Part shown: in pieces, positions 1 through 8,880 of the stretch
How the letters are laid out: each line of letters starts with the position of its first letter
How positions within the stretch are numbered: position 1 is the stretch's first letter
Assembly (NCBI RefSeq): GCF_016862775.1
Contig: NZ_BONP01000002.1
Location: 62,001 to 126,000 of the forward strand
Direction of reading: 5' to 3'
DNA from: Cellulomonas phragmiteti
GTDB taxonomy: Bacteria; Actinomycetota; Actinomycetes; Actinomycetales; Cellulomonadaceae
Length of the DNA: 64,000 nt
Translations under genes and position numbers: made by a program
Notes under the pieces: model-generated
The model's database searches: none
What the model was told of the DNA's origin: nothing
The model's input: only the letters and a program-made list of their open reading frames with translations

Positions 1-1
1 C

Positions 2-310
2 GAGTCGCTGCGGGTCGTGGACGCGCCCATCGCCGGGGTCATCATCAACGGCGCGCCGCTGCGCTCGGCGGGCGTGGCGTACTCCCAGCAGGGCGGCCCG
101 CAGGGTCGCGGCCCCGTCCCGGCCCCGTCCGCGGACCGCGCGGAGCGCAACGACGCCGCCACGCCCGGCGTCCCGGCGGCGCCCTCGGTCACGACACGCG
201 CCACCTGGGTCCCCGACCAGGCCGCGCCCGCGACGGGCACCACCGACACGGACGGCGAGCCTGCCGTCGACCACGCGGGGCGACGGGACCCCGCCGCCCA
301 GGACCGCTGA
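2..310 (+). CDS. C-terminal fragment of a polysaccharide-biosynthesis tyrosine autokinase / chain-length regulator
   Basis: The frame is open from the window edge to a stop at 310, so only the last ~102 residues are seen. It begins ESLRVVDAPIAGVIINGAPL, which resembles the end of the nucleotide-binding fold of BY-kinases (CpsD/Wzc type), where a hydrophobic strand ends in V-N just before the C-terminal tail. The remainder is a Pro/Ala/Asp-rich disordered tail without the Tyr cluster of classic BY-kinases. It stops three bases before the O-antigen-ligase-like gene, so the two are probably co-transcribed. The kinase identity is inferred from this short match and from the exopolysaccharide context; a plain Wzz-type regulator is also possible. 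Confidence 0.5.
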   Translation, partial: ESLRVVDAPIAGVIINGAPLRSAGVAYSQQGGPQGRGPVPAPSADRAERNDAATPGVPAAPSVTTRATWVPDQAAPATGTTDTDGEPAVDHAGRRDPAAQDR

Positions 311-313
311 CCC

Positions 314-1627
314 GTGGCACTGCTCGGAGCCTGGCTCCTGGCGTGCACCGCGTTCGCGTGGCTCACGCGCCGGCGCCCCCTCGAGGCGACCCTCACCGCA
401 CTGGTCGTGTGGGTCGCGGTCCCCGCTGCCGCGGGTGCCCTGGTCACGGGCCACAGCACGGGACTGCTCGGGGTGCACCCCGCGTCGTGGCTGGTCCTGG
501 CGGTCGTCGCCGTCCGGCTGCTGCACGCACCGCGTGACCTGGTCCGTGTCGTCGCGCGCCGCGTCCACCTCGTGATCGCGCTCGGGCTCGTCGTCGCGGT
601 CGCCGGGTTCACCACGCAGCAGCACGGCACCGGCGGTCTGGCGCTGCTGGTCGACATGGTCGTCGTGCCCGCCCTGGTGTTCGTGCTGCTGCTCGCCGCG
701 ACCGACGACGACCCGCGTGCCGTGGCGCGCGTCCGCACCGTCGTGCTGGGGTTGGCCGCGGTGTCCGCCGCCTTCGCGCTCGTGCAGTGGGCAGCGGGGC
801 GGACGCTGCTGTACGAGGCGCAGTACGCCACGCGGTACTGGTTCCGCGAGGACTTCGACCGGTGGATGGGGACCCTGGACCACCCGCTGACCCTGTCGAT
901 GCTGCTGTGCGTGGCGATGCCGCTGCTCGTCGGGCTGCGGCGTGCCAGCGTCCAGTTCGCTCTGGTCGCGCTGTTCTGCGCCGGAGCGGTCGTGACCCAG
1001 TCGCGCACCGGTGTCGTCGTCGTCGCCCTGCTCGCCGTGTGGGTGGTCCTGCGCTCCCAGGCACCCGCGCACGTCCGGCTGCTGTCGCTGTGCGCGCTCG
1101 GCGGAGGTGCTGCGGCACTGCTCGGCAGCGGGATCGTGGCCGGCGTCGCGGCCAGGTTCGCCGACGACCAGGGGTCGGCGGGTGCCCGCACGGACGCGTT
1201 CCGGTTCGTCGCCGAGACGTGGCACGAGTACGCGGTGCTGGGCCACGGACTGACGGCCAGCTACGAGTTCGCGAGCCTGGGCGGCCTGCGGACCAGCCTG
1301 GAGAACTCGTTCCTCATGTACGCCGTCGACATCGGCGCGGTCTTCGCGCTCGTGTACTTCGGCGCCCAGGCAGCGCTGGTCGCGGAGGCGTGGGTGCGAC
1401 GTGCCGCCCTGCCGGGCGCGCGCGTGTCGGCGCTCGTCGCGTTCCTGCTGCCCATGACGTTCAACGCCCTGGCGGCACGCTCGGCCGCGGCGGTGCTGCT
1501 GTGGACGGCCCTGGCGCTGGGGGTCGCCAGGTACGCACCCCCGCCGCCCGACGACGGCCCGGACGACGTCGCGTCAGCCCGTCGCGACCCCGTCGACCGC
1601 GCCGAGGCGCTGCAGCGCGTCGGCTGA
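314..1627 (+). CDS. O-antigen ligase / Wzy-type polysaccharide polymerase family membrane protein
   Basis: A 437-residue protein dominated by about ten hydrophobic helices, as in the Wzy/WaaL superfamily. These enzymes act on lipid-linked glycan at the outer face of the membrane. The family-like Q-S-R-T-G in a helix is near residue 230 (TQSRTGVVVV). The large external loop, residues ~275-335, carries the G-H-G and L-E-N-S-F motif expected before the last helices. The GTG start lies 3 bases after the upstream gene. With the kinase fragment, sugar transferase and flippase of this locus it most likely polymerises the repeat units. Its last 54 bases overlap the 3' end of the convergent glycosyltransferase gene. 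Confidence 0.8.
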   Translation: MALLGAWLLACTAFAWLTRRRPLEATLTALVVWVAVPAAAGALVTGHSTGLLGVHPASWLVLAVVAVRLLHAPRDLVRVVARRVHLVIALGLVVAVAGFTTQQHGTGGLALLVDMVVVPALVFVLLLAATDDDPRAVARVRTVVLGLAAVSAAFALVQWAAGRTLLYEAQYATRYWFREDFDRWMGTLDHPLTLSMLLCVAMPLLVGLRRASVQFALVALFCAGAVVTQSRTGVVVVALLAVWVVLRSQAPAHVRLLSLCALGGGAAALLGSGIVAGVAARFADDQGSAGARTDAFRFVAETWHEYAVLGHGLTASYEFASLGGLRTSLENSFLMYAVDIGAVFALVYFGAQAALVAEAWVRRAALPGARVSALVAFLLPMTFNALAARSAAAVLLWTALALGVARYAPPPPDDGPDDVASARRDPVDRAEALQRVG

Positions 1628-2488
1628 GTAGGTGGCGGCGATCTGGGGGTCGTTGCCGTCACCGGTGACGTTCGCGTTGCGCAGCCCGCTCGCCTGGGAC
1701 CCCGGCACCACCGGGAAGTGACGGGGCTGGCGGGTGAGCTGCCGGACGCGGACTCCCGACTCGACGGCGACCGCGTGCAGCCACACGTCGTCCGCGTGCG
1801 GCGCGCACTCGCGGAACCGCGTGCCCGCACCGCGCAGCACCTCGATCATCCGCGGCGGGTAGGCCACCCCCGAGACTCCGGTCGCGAAGTTGTCGAACCG
1901 CGCCTCGGTCGACAGCGACGGGCGCCAGGTCCGGTACGGCGCGAGCGTGCCGTCGCCGCGGGTCCGCACCCGGTAGGCCCGGTAGCAGTGCACGACCTCG
2001 GGATCCCGCCGGGCCGCGGACTCCAGGCCGGCGAGCCACCCGCGCGGGTAGAGCACGTCGTCGTCGGCGGTGACGACCACGTCCTGCGCGCCGAGGTCCG
2101 GGTCCGACAGCAGGGGGAAGTACTTGGTGTGGGGCCCGTCGTTGCGCGCCATCCGGATCTCGAGCCCGCGCGCGAGGAGCCGCTGCAGCCCGGGCGTGGG
2201 GGCGTCGAGCAGCCGCTGGTCGTCGAGCCACAGCACGAGCCGGCGGGGGCGGCGACGCCCCTGCGCAATCGACTCGACCGTCAGGTGGACGGTCTCGAAC
2301 CGCGCCCCGTAGGTGGTCAGGCTCACGACCACCGGCGCGTCGCCCGTGACGGCACGGTCCGACGTCTGGTTGAGCCGGTGCAGCCGGCGCGCCCGGACCG
2401 GCGCGAGGCGCGGGTTCAGCTCGAGCTCGAGCCTGGCGAGCGCGCGGGGCAGGACGGGGTCGCCGCTGCGCAGACGTCGGAGGTTCAT
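1574..2488 (-). CDS. GT-A-like glycosyltransferase with DDD motif
   Basis: 304 residues. The fold starts after a basic N-terminus with VVVSLTTYGARF (residues ~51-62), a typical first strand of a GT-A nucleotide-sugar-binding domain. The putative metal/sugar-nucleotide site is V-T-A-D-D-D-V-L-Y-P near residue 140, followed by a probable acceptor-binding half with a C-H-A/D-D-V segment (residues ~220-230). There is no transmembrane segment, so it should act at the cytoplasmic membrane face. It is the last gene of the minus-strand side of the exopolysaccharide cluster and its 3' end overlaps the polymerase gene by 54 bp. The sugar donor cannot be told from sequence. Confidence 0.7.
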   Translation of the reverse strand: MNLRRLRSGDPVLPRALARLELELNPRLAPVRARRLHRLNQTSDRAVTGDAPVVVSLTTYGARFETVHLTVESIAQGRRRPRRLVLWLDDQRLLDAPTPGLQRLLARGLEIRMARNDGPHTKYFPLLSDPDLGAQDVVVTADDDVLYPRGWLAGLESAARRDPEVVHCYRAYRVRTRGDGTLAPYRTWRPSLSTEARFDNFATGVSGVAYPPRMIEVLRGAGTRFRECAPHADDVWLHAVAVESGVRVRQLTRQPRHFPVVPGSQASGLRNANVTGDGNDPQIAATYSADALQRLGAVDGVATG

Positions 2489-2628
2489 CGCGGCCCTGTC
2501 CTCGGTGTGGTCGGCGTGGTCGGTCTCGTCGCTGTGGTCGGTGCGGCGGTCGGTGGCGGACCAGGACGCCGGACCCGGCCGCCCGAGCCTGCCACCTCGG
2601 GGGACGCGCCCGCCACGCCTGCTCGTGA

Positions 2629-2673
2629 CGTGGGCACCGGGGCGACGGACCTGCCGCCGCCCCGGTGCCCACG
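2629..2673 (-). terminator. Perfect 16-bp hairpin after the beta-helix gene
   Basis: The arms cgtgggcaccggggcg (2629-2644) and cgccccggtgcccacg (2658-2673) pair perfectly around a 13-base loop, a few bases beyond the stop codon of the minus-strand beta-helix gene. No T-tract follows, as is usual for hairpin terminators in high-GC actinobacteria. Confidence 0.7.
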
Positions 2674-2678
2674 CACGG

Positions 2679-4973
2679 TCAGGACCCGAAGCGGATGCCC
2701 GCGTCGCGCCCCTCGGCGAGGTAGCCCGAGCCGTCCGCCCACATGTTGGTCGTCAGCGGGTTGTCGAACGTGATCCCGTCGTTGGCGATGCGGATCTGGT
2801 ACCGCGACCCCCGGCCGTGGTCGAACTGGTTGCGGCCGAACATGTTGCCGCTGAAGGTGCCGAACCGCATGGCACCGAACTTCGACGTCGAGAAGTACGC
2901 GGACGCGTAGCCGCCGTCGAGCCAGTTGCCTGTGACGTTGACCCGCGACACGGCCGCCGCGTTCGGCGTCACCATGAGCGCGGACCCCCGGTTGCGGGCG
3001 TCGTAGTTCTGGTCACCGGCCTTGGTCGACATGAACGACTCGAGGTTGTTGCCGGTGATCCGGATGTCGGTCCCGCCCTGGATCTGGATGCAGTCGTTGT
3101 GGGTGGGGCCGTTGCTGTGGTTCGGGTCGGAGTGGAAGTAGCTCATGTCGTGGCACCAGCTGTTCTCGATCACCACGTTGACCGGACCACCGTTGTTGCG
3201 GACGTTGTGGATCTGGAACCCGTCCACCACGTGGTACGTGTTGACCCGTCGGGCGGTGTAGTCGTGGCCGAAGATGCCGTTGAGCCACACGGACGGCTGC
3301 TTGGGGACCAGCGTGACGTCCTCGACCAGGAGGTTGCTGCACGCCGAGTGGTTGCAGTTCACCAGGCCGATGTTGGTCGTCCCGGGCCCGGAACCCCGGA
3401 CGACCGAGCGGCGGATCGTCACGTTCGGCGCGCGGACGGTGATGAAGCCGTGGACGTCCATGTTCTCGATGACGGTGCCCGCCTGGGTCACGACGATGTC
3501 GCCGTCGTGCCGCGTGAGGTTCACGCCGGCCGGGACGCCCGTGGTGCTCGCACCCGGCTTGCCGCCCGCCGGCGGCGCGACCGGCGTGCCGGCCCCCGCG
3601 GTGGGGCTGGGCGACGCGCTCGGCGCCGGCGGCTGGGGGGCGGCGGTCGGGGTCGGCGCCGGCGGCTCGGGCACCGGGGCGGGCGCCGGGGCGGGGGCGT
3701 GCACGGCGTAGCCCAGCACGCTCACCGTCACGTCGACCGACGCGAGCGTCGAGCCGAGCGTGAGCTGGTTGCCGTTGGGCCCGCCGAGCTCGACGTACGC
3801 GACGTTCTCGGTGATGCGCCCCGGGTACGGGTTGCTGACCGAGGCCGCCGTGCACTGCGGCACCACCGCCGCCGTCGGGCAGGCCCACACCCCGGTGCTC
3901 CCGGCGGTCGCCGTCGCCTTGACGATGACCACCGCCGACGACGTCCCCGCGGGGACGCTCGGCAGGGTGACGGTCCGGTTCGCGCCCGGCGCGAGCCGCG
4001 TCGGCACCGCGCCGGACGCGGCGACGAGCTGGCCGCCGACGTCCGTCATCCCCCGCTCGACGTACCACCCCTGGAGGTCGACGTTCAGACGCAGGCTGCC
4101 TGCGTTGTTGTAGAGCTGCACCCGCCCGGCGGCGTCCACGGGGACGACCACGGAGTTCGAGTGGTTCAGCGCGGGCACGGGGTTGATGACGGAGGTGCGG
4201 GCGCACGCCGCCGACGCCTGGTCAGCGGGGCACACCGCGACGTACGACCTGTCGGTCGCGGACGAGTAGCCCACGTCGAGCACCGCAGCCGTCGCGCCCT
4301 CGGGCACGTCGGGGAGCTGGAGGACGGTCGTCGCCCGCGCCCCGAGCAGGTTCCAGGACAGCACCCGACGCTGCGGGGTGGGCAGGTACACCTCTCCGCC
4401 CTCGATGCTCGCGGGGCGGACGAAGGCGGTCAGGTCGAGGAAGACCGAGACCTCGCTGCCGGAGTTGCGCAGGGTGATCGACCCGTTGGCGACCGGTGCC
4501 ACCACCTGGCGTGCCGTGGGGTAGCCCGGCACGACGGGGACAGCGGAGGCGACGGAGCACGACGCACCGGGCGCGCACGCGGTCAGCGTGGAGGGTCCGG
4601 CGGCGTCGACCGCCGTGAGGTTGAGGACGACCGACAGCGTGCCGCTGGGCAGCCCCGGGACCGCGATCGTGCGCGTCGTGCCGGGGGCCATGACGGTACG
4701 GCCGAGCAGACGCACCGGGTCGGTCGTGGTGAGCACCGACCCCGACCCGAGCGCGGACGGCGTCTCGACGGACGTCTGCGACGACGGCACGACCGCCGAC
4801 TTGACGGCGAGGGCCGTGGGACGGGCCGAGGGCACCGCTCCGGGGCTCGCCGAGGCGGTGCTGAGGCCGAGGACGACGGCGACGACCGCGGTCCCGACCC
4901 CCCAGCGCTGCCTCGCCCCGGAGCGTCTCGCCCGCGGCCCTGCCAACGTGTGTCTCCCCTGCCGACGCATCAC
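2679..4973 (-). CDS. Secreted right-handed beta-helix protein with three beta-sandwich modules
   Basis: 764 residues. It has a twin-basic N-terminus and a hydrophobic core ending near A-S-A (residues ~25-42), consistent with a signal peptide. Three imperfect repeats follow (about 90-188, 195-305 and 312-425), each ending in a L-D-L/V-D-L-x-x-W/Y-like strand (VFLDLTAFV, LNVDLQGWYV, VTVSVLGYAV). Next come a Pro/Ala-rich linker (426-470) and a C-terminal parallel beta-helix (490-764) with N-G-x-x-x-x-N turns and a cluster HNDCIQIQGG near 625. Such helices occur in polysaccharide lyases, hydrolases and epimerases. It lies inside the exopolysaccharide cluster, so processing or binding of the secreted glycan is the likely role, but no catalytic triad can be assigned. 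The GTG start at 4973 has GGAAGG 6 bases upstream; the adjacent ATG at 4970 is an alternative. Confidence 0.75.
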   Translation of the reverse strand: MMRRQGRHTLAGPRARRSGARQRWGVGTAVVAVVLGLSTASASPGAVPSARPTALAVKSAVVPSSQTSVETPSALGSGSVLTTTDPVRLLGRTVMAPGTTRTIAVPGLPSGTLSVVLNLTAVDAAGPSTLTACAPGASCSVASAVPVVPGYPTARQVVAPVANGSITLRNSGSEVSVFLDLTAFVRPASIEGGEVYLPTPQRRVLSWNLLGARATTVLQLPDVPEGATAAVLDVGYSSATDRSYVAVCPADQASAACARTSVINPVPALNHSNSVVVPVDAAGRVQLYNNAGSLRLNVDLQGWYVERGMTDVGGQLVAASGAVPTRLAPGANRTVTLPSVPAGTSSAVVIVKATATAGSTGVWACPTAAVVPQCTAASVSNPYPGRITENVAYVELGGPNGNQLTLGSTLASVDVTVSVLGYAVHAPAPAPAPVPEPPAPTPTAAPQPPAPSASPSPTAGAGTPVAPPAGGKPGASTTGVPAGVNLTRHDGDIVVTQAGTVIENMDVHGFITVRAPNVTIRRSVVRGSGPGTTNIGLVNCNHSACSNLLVEDVTLVPKQPSVWLNGIFGHDYTARRVNTYHVVDGFQIHNVRNNGGPVNVVIENSWCHDMSYFHSDPNHSNGPTHNDCIQIQGGTDIRITGNNLESFMSTKAGDQNYDARNRGSALMVTPNAAAVSRVNVTGNWLDGGYASAYFSTSKFGAMRFGTFSGNMFGRNQFDHGRGSRYQIRIANDGITFDNPLTTNMWADGSGYLAEGRDAGIRFGS

Positions 4974-5217
4974 TGTCGCCCTTCCTCGCGTGTCGCCGCC
5001 GGTCGGACCGGCGGCCGAAGTGCGGGTCCCGGGTCACGGTCACCGCACGCGCAGTCCCACCCGACTGGTGTCACTGCGGCACCACGACCGGCGCTCTTGG
5101 CACCCCGTGGCGCGCCCACAGTAGGCCACACGGGCGACACCTCCCATGCTCGCAAGCGCATATTCATCCGGGACGTAGGACCTGGCACGGCATCCGGGTG
5201 ACACCTGAAAGGGGACC

Positions 5218-6192
5218 CTACCTGGGCGGTCGCAGACCGGGCGATCTCCGGTACTCCGTATAAGTCCACCCGCACGCACCCGACGTGAGACCGATCCCAC
5301 GGGCGAGGACCCGCGCTCCTCGGGCCTCGTGGCGCCGGTCGCGCAGGACCACCCCGAGGAGCAGCCGTGCCGCGCCGCCGGCGATCCGCAGGAGACCTCG
5401 ACCCAGCAACCCGAACCGGACGACCACGGCGTCCGGGACGCTGCCGGCGAGCTCGAGCGACGTGCGGCTCCACGAGTTCCCGGACCGCAGCGCCTTCTGC
5501 AGCACCCACCGACGCGTGAGCCGCGAACGCGGCACGACGTCGACCACGGGCGCCTCGGCGCACCACACGATCCGCTCCCCCGCGGCGGTCAGCGCGCGGG
5601 TGAACAGGGTGTCCGACCCGCCGGTCAGCCCGTACCGGGCGTCGAACCGCAGGGCGAGCCGCCGCACCACCGCCATGTCGAGCAGCAGGTTGTTGGTGGC
5701 CGCCGCCTCGACGACCGTGCCGGTCGACGGGCGTCGTCGCTCGAAGAACCCGCCGTCGCGGATCCACGGATCGGGCTCGATCTCGTACTCCGAGACGACC
5801 GGTCCCACGACCGCGGCGCACCCTTCGCGCTCGTGCACGGCCAGCAGCGACGCGAGCCACGCGGGCGAGGGGCGCTCGTCGTCGTCGATGAAGACCAGCA
5901 CGTCGGCCGTGGACGTCTCCAGCGCGCGGTTGCGCGCCGCCGCGATGCCCGGCACCGGCTCGTGGACGTACCGCACCCGGGCGTCGCCGACGCCCTCCAC
6001 CAGCGGCCGCGCTCCCCCGTCGGGGTCGTTGTCGACCACGAGCACCTCAGCGCCCTCCGCCGGGAGCTGGTCACGCAGCAGGGGCAGCACGCTCGTCAGG
6101 TCGGCCGGCCGCCGGTAGGTCAGCACCGCGACGGTGACCGTCCGGGTGGCGGTCGCCGGGCGGGTCACCGGGCTCGGGTCGGTCGTCGTCAC
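5218..6192 (-). CDS. Family 2 glycosyltransferase
   Basis: 324 residues with a GT2/GT-A core. TVAVLTYRRPADL is near residue 20, EVLVVDNDPDGG near 50, the acceptor-side A-A-A-R-N-x-A near 85, and the DXD-equivalent V-F-I-D-D-D-E-R-P-S near 100. A C-terminal amphipathic or hydrophobic segment near residues 265-290 may tether it to the membrane. The start was set at GTG 6192, which has GGAGG seven bases upstream; the frame runs open to 6468 but that extension is Arg/Ser-rich shadow sequence. It lies between the beta-helix protein and the flippase in the same orientation, 43 bp from the flippase stop. It should add one sugar of the exopolysaccharide repeat unit. Confidence 0.8.
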   Translation of the reverse strand: MTTTDPSPVTRPATATRTVTVAVLTYRRPADLTSVLPLLRDQLPAEGAEVLVVDNDPDGGARPLVEGVGDARVRYVHEPVPGIAAARNRALETSTADVLVFIDDDERPSPAWLASLLAVHEREGCAAVVGPVVSEYEIEPDPWIRDGGFFERRRPSTGTVVEAAATNNLLLDMAVVRRLALRFDARYGLTGGSDTLFTRALTAAGERIVWCAEAPVVDVVPRSRLTRRWVLQKALRSGNSWSRTSLELAGSVPDAVVVRFGLLGRGLLRIAGGAARLLLGVVLRDRRHEARGARVLARGIGLTSGACGWTYTEYRRSPGLRPPR

Positions 6193-6235
6193 GTCGGGGC
6201 CTCCGTCGTCGGGAACTCGGTCGTGGTGCACGCGC

Positions 6236-7690
6236 TCACCGCGCGCCGGTGGCAAGTCGTCCCAGCCGCGCCAGGGCCTGGGTCGTGCTCGTCCGGTGGA
6301 CCGCGAGCAGCACGCCCGCTGCGACGGCGACGTAGCAGGCGGCGCCCACGAGGAGCACGAGCAGCGGACCGTCGAGGACGCGCGTGACCAGGACGTACGC
6401 TGCTGCCCCCCACAGCGCGGCGTGCACGGGCGGGAGGATCGCGCGGAGCTGCTGCGCCCCGCTGACACCGGTGAGATGACGCTGCACGAGCAGCAGGACG
6501 GGGGTCAGCGCGAAGCCCGCCAGCGTGTAGCCCAGCGCCACCCCGAGGATCCCCCAGCGCAGCCCCACGACGATCCCGCCGACCTGGAGCACGGTCGCGA
6601 GCAGCTCGTACCGGACCAGCAGCTTCACCCGCCCCGTGGCCTTCATCAGGGGACCCGAGATGTACATGACGGTCTCGCGCGCCCCGGCGACGGCCAGCAC
6701 CGTCAGCAGCGACGCGGACGGGAGCCACGACGCACCGAGCACGACCTCGACGAGCTCGTGGGCGCCGGCCGCGGCGAGCCCCATGAGCGGCACGGCCACG
6801 AACGCCAGGAGCTGCGTCGTCCGCAGCAGGTGGTCCGCGAGCAGGTCACGGCGGTCCGCGACCCGGGAGAGCACGGGGAACATCACGCGCGACACGGTCT
6901 GGCCGATGAGCTGGACCGGGATGACCAGCACCCGGTAGGCCATGCCGTAGTAGGACAGCGCCGACAGGCCGAGGACCCGGCCCACCAGGATGTTGTCGAT
7001 GTTGCGCGAGAAGTACGCGATGCCGTTGGTCGCCATGACCCGGGCACCGAACGGCAGGAGCTCGCGCAGCTCGCCCAGCCGCAGGTTGGGGGCAGGGCCG
7101 CGCTCGGCGCGCAGCAGCACGACGGCCGCGACCAGGTCCGTCGCGACGACCATCGCGACCACGGCGGCGGGCCCCGCGCCGGCCAGCGCGGCCGCGACGC
7201 CCGCGGCGGCGCCGGCACACGCGCCCGCGACGTCGGCGAGCGCGATGGACCGGAACGTCAGCGCCCGCTGCTGCATGGCGCGCGGCACGATCGCGAGCGC
7301 CTTGAGCCACAGGGCGGCACCGAGCAGCTGGAGCACCGGCGCGAGCCGGTCGTCGTGGAAGAAGTCGGCCACCGCCGGCGCGACGAGCCAGGTGACCACG
7401 CCGAGGAGCACCGCCGAGGCCAGGTTGGCGGTCGCGACGACCCCGGGTGCCCAGCGGCTGAGCTCGGGGCGCTGCACGAGAGCGGCGGCCAGGCCCTGGT
7501 CCAGCAGGAGCATCGTGAACGTCACGTAGATCATGGCGGCGCCCACGACGCCGTAGGTCTCGGGCCCGAGCAGCCGTGCCAGCACGATGCTCGAGCCGAA
7601 GAGGAAGACCTGCTTGCCGACGACCGCCAGGGTGTTCCAGCGCACCGCCGCCGACGCGGTCCCCGGGGCGGGCCGCGTCGTTGCCGTCAC
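6236..7690 (-). CDS. Oligosaccharide flippase, MOP/Wzx superfamily
   Basis: 484 residues with about 12-14 hydrophobic helices. The N-terminus WNTLAVVGKQVFLFGSSIVLARLLGPETYG is typical of polysaccharide export flippases of the WzxC type, and F-S-R-N-I-D-N-I-L-V-G-R near residue 225 is the hallmark seen at the second half of this group. It would move lipid-linked repeat units across the membrane. The GTG start at 7690 overlaps the stop of the upstream GT4 gene in a 4-base GTGA, which implies translational coupling; the frame's extension beyond this point reads as a shadow of the GT4 gene. Confidence 0.9.
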   Translation of the reverse strand: MTATTRPAPGTASAAVRWNTLAVVGKQVFLFGSSIVLARLLGPETYGVVGAAMIYVTFTMLLLDQGLAAALVQRPELSRWAPGVVATANLASAVLLGVVTWLVAPAVADFFHDDRLAPVLQLLGAALWLKALAIVPRAMQQRALTFRSIALADVAGACAGAAAGVAAALAGAGPAAVVAMVVATDLVAAVVLLRAERGPAPNLRLGELRELLPFGARVMATNGIAYFSRNIDNILVGRVLGLSALSYYGMAYRVLVIPVQLIGQTVSRVMFPVLSRVADRRDLLADHLLRTTQLLAFVAVPLMGLAAAGAHELVEVVLGASWLPSASLLTVLAVAGARETVMYISGPLMKATGRVKLLVRYELLATVLQVGGIVVGLRWGILGVALGYTLAGFALTPVLLLVQRHLTGVSGAQQLRAILPPVHAALWGAAAYVLVTRVLDGPLLVLLVGAACYVAVAAGVLLAVHRTSTTQALARLGRLATGAR

Positions 7691-8880
7691 GCGCGCCTCC
7701 CGGCGACGCCGTCCACGGCCTCGACCATCCGACGACGGTAGTGCTCGGGCGCGTGGCGCTCGCGGGCCACGGCCGCGTCCGCCAGGGCATCCTGCCGCCG
7801 CTGCTCCCACTCCTTGCGGACCCGACGGACCGCGTCGGCCAGCGCTGCGGGGTCGCCGGGCGGGACCTGCTGCGCGGACACGTACCCGTCCGCAGCCTCC
7901 AGGAGCCCGCTCGTCGCGCTCACGACGAGCGGCCGCGCGGCGAGCACCGCCTCGACCGCGGTGTTCCCGAAGGGCTCGTCGACCACCGACGGCACGAGCA
8001 CCACGTCGGCCTCGGCCAGGAACGGCCACACGGACGGGTGGAACCCGCGGAACCGCACGGCGTCACCGACGCCGAGCTCACGGGCCCGGTCGCGCAGCCC
8101 CTGCTCGAACCACTCGTAGCCGGGGAACACCGCGCCGACCAGGTCGAGCTCGACGTCGTCCCCGGCGTCGCGCAGGGCGGCGACGGCCTCGACCGCGACG
8201 TCCACCCCCTTGCGCGCGGACAGGCGCCCGACGTAGACGAGCCGCAGGGAGCCGTCCACCTCGGCCCGCGCGGGCGCGGGGTCCGCAGGCCCGGGGACGC
8301 CGTTGTGCACGACGGACACGCGCGCGGCGACGCGACGGGCGGACCGTCGCAGCACCTCGACGCTGTAGCGGCTGTTCGCGACGACGCCGGTCGCGAGCAG
8401 CAGCGGCGCCGCGAGCAGCCGCTGCACCACGGCGGGCTGGCTGCCCTCCGCCTCGTGCACGTGCCACAGCACGGGCAGGCGTCGCAGCCGCGCGAGCAGC
8501 GCCCACAGCGGCACGGTTACGGTGCTGACGTACACGACGTCGGGACGCACCCGACGCAGCAGCGACCAGCCCTGCACCGCTCCGACGAGGACGTCGGCGA
8601 CGAGCCGGGGCAGGCCGGACGGCCGCAGCGCGCTCTTGCGCAGCACGACCGTCCGCGTGCGGACGACCTGCGCACCGGCGGCCGCGAGGTCGTCCAGCAG
8701 CGGGCCGTCGACGGGCACGGTGACGACGACCCGACGGCCGGCCGCGCGCAGCCCGAGGACGGTCTCGAGCATCACGCGGTCGGAGCCGTAGAGCTCGGCG
8801 CCCGGGTGTGCGACCAGGACGACCGCCGCACGGCCGTCCTGGCCCCCCTCGCTCCCGGGCGGGCGACTGCCTGCCGTCAC
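7687..8880 (-). CDS. Family 4 (GT-B) glycosyltransferase
   Basis: 397 residues with two Rossmann-like halves. The N-terminal half opens VVLVAHPGAELYGSDRVMLE (residues ~20-40), with the glycine-rich acceptor site. The C-terminal half has RLVYVGRLSARKGVDVAVEA near 210 and the E-x7-E donor motif E-P-F-G-N-T-A-V-E near 310. It is retaining by family. Both ends use GTGA overlaps: its stop overlaps the flippase start, and its own GTG (8880) overlaps the stop of the 1,714-residue surface protein. Flippase, transferase and surface protein therefore form one coupled translational unit. Confidence 0.88.
   Translation of the reverse strand: MTAGSRPPGSEGGQDGRAAVVLVAHPGAELYGSDRVMLETVLGLRAAGRRVVVTVPVDGPLLDDLAAAGAQVVRTRTVVLRKSALRPSGLPRLVADVLVGAVQGWSLLRRVRPDVVYVSTVTVPLWALLARLRRLPVLWHVHEAEGSQPAVVQRLLAAPLLLATGVVANSRYSVEVLRRSARRVAARVSVVHNGVPGPADPAPARAEVDGSLRLVYVGRLSARKGVDVAVEAVAALRDAGDDVELDLVGAVFPGYEWFEQGLRDRARELGVGDAVRFRGFHPSVWPFLAEADVVLVPSVVDEPFGNTAVEAVLAARPLVVSATSGLLEAADGYVSAQQVPPGDPAALADAVRRVRKEWEQRRQDALADAAVARERHAPEHYRRRMVEAVDGVAGRRA

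Noticed and set aside
2313..5201. A 962-residue open frame on the plus strand
   Set aside because: Covers the beta-helix gene in antisense, low complexity, no motifs.
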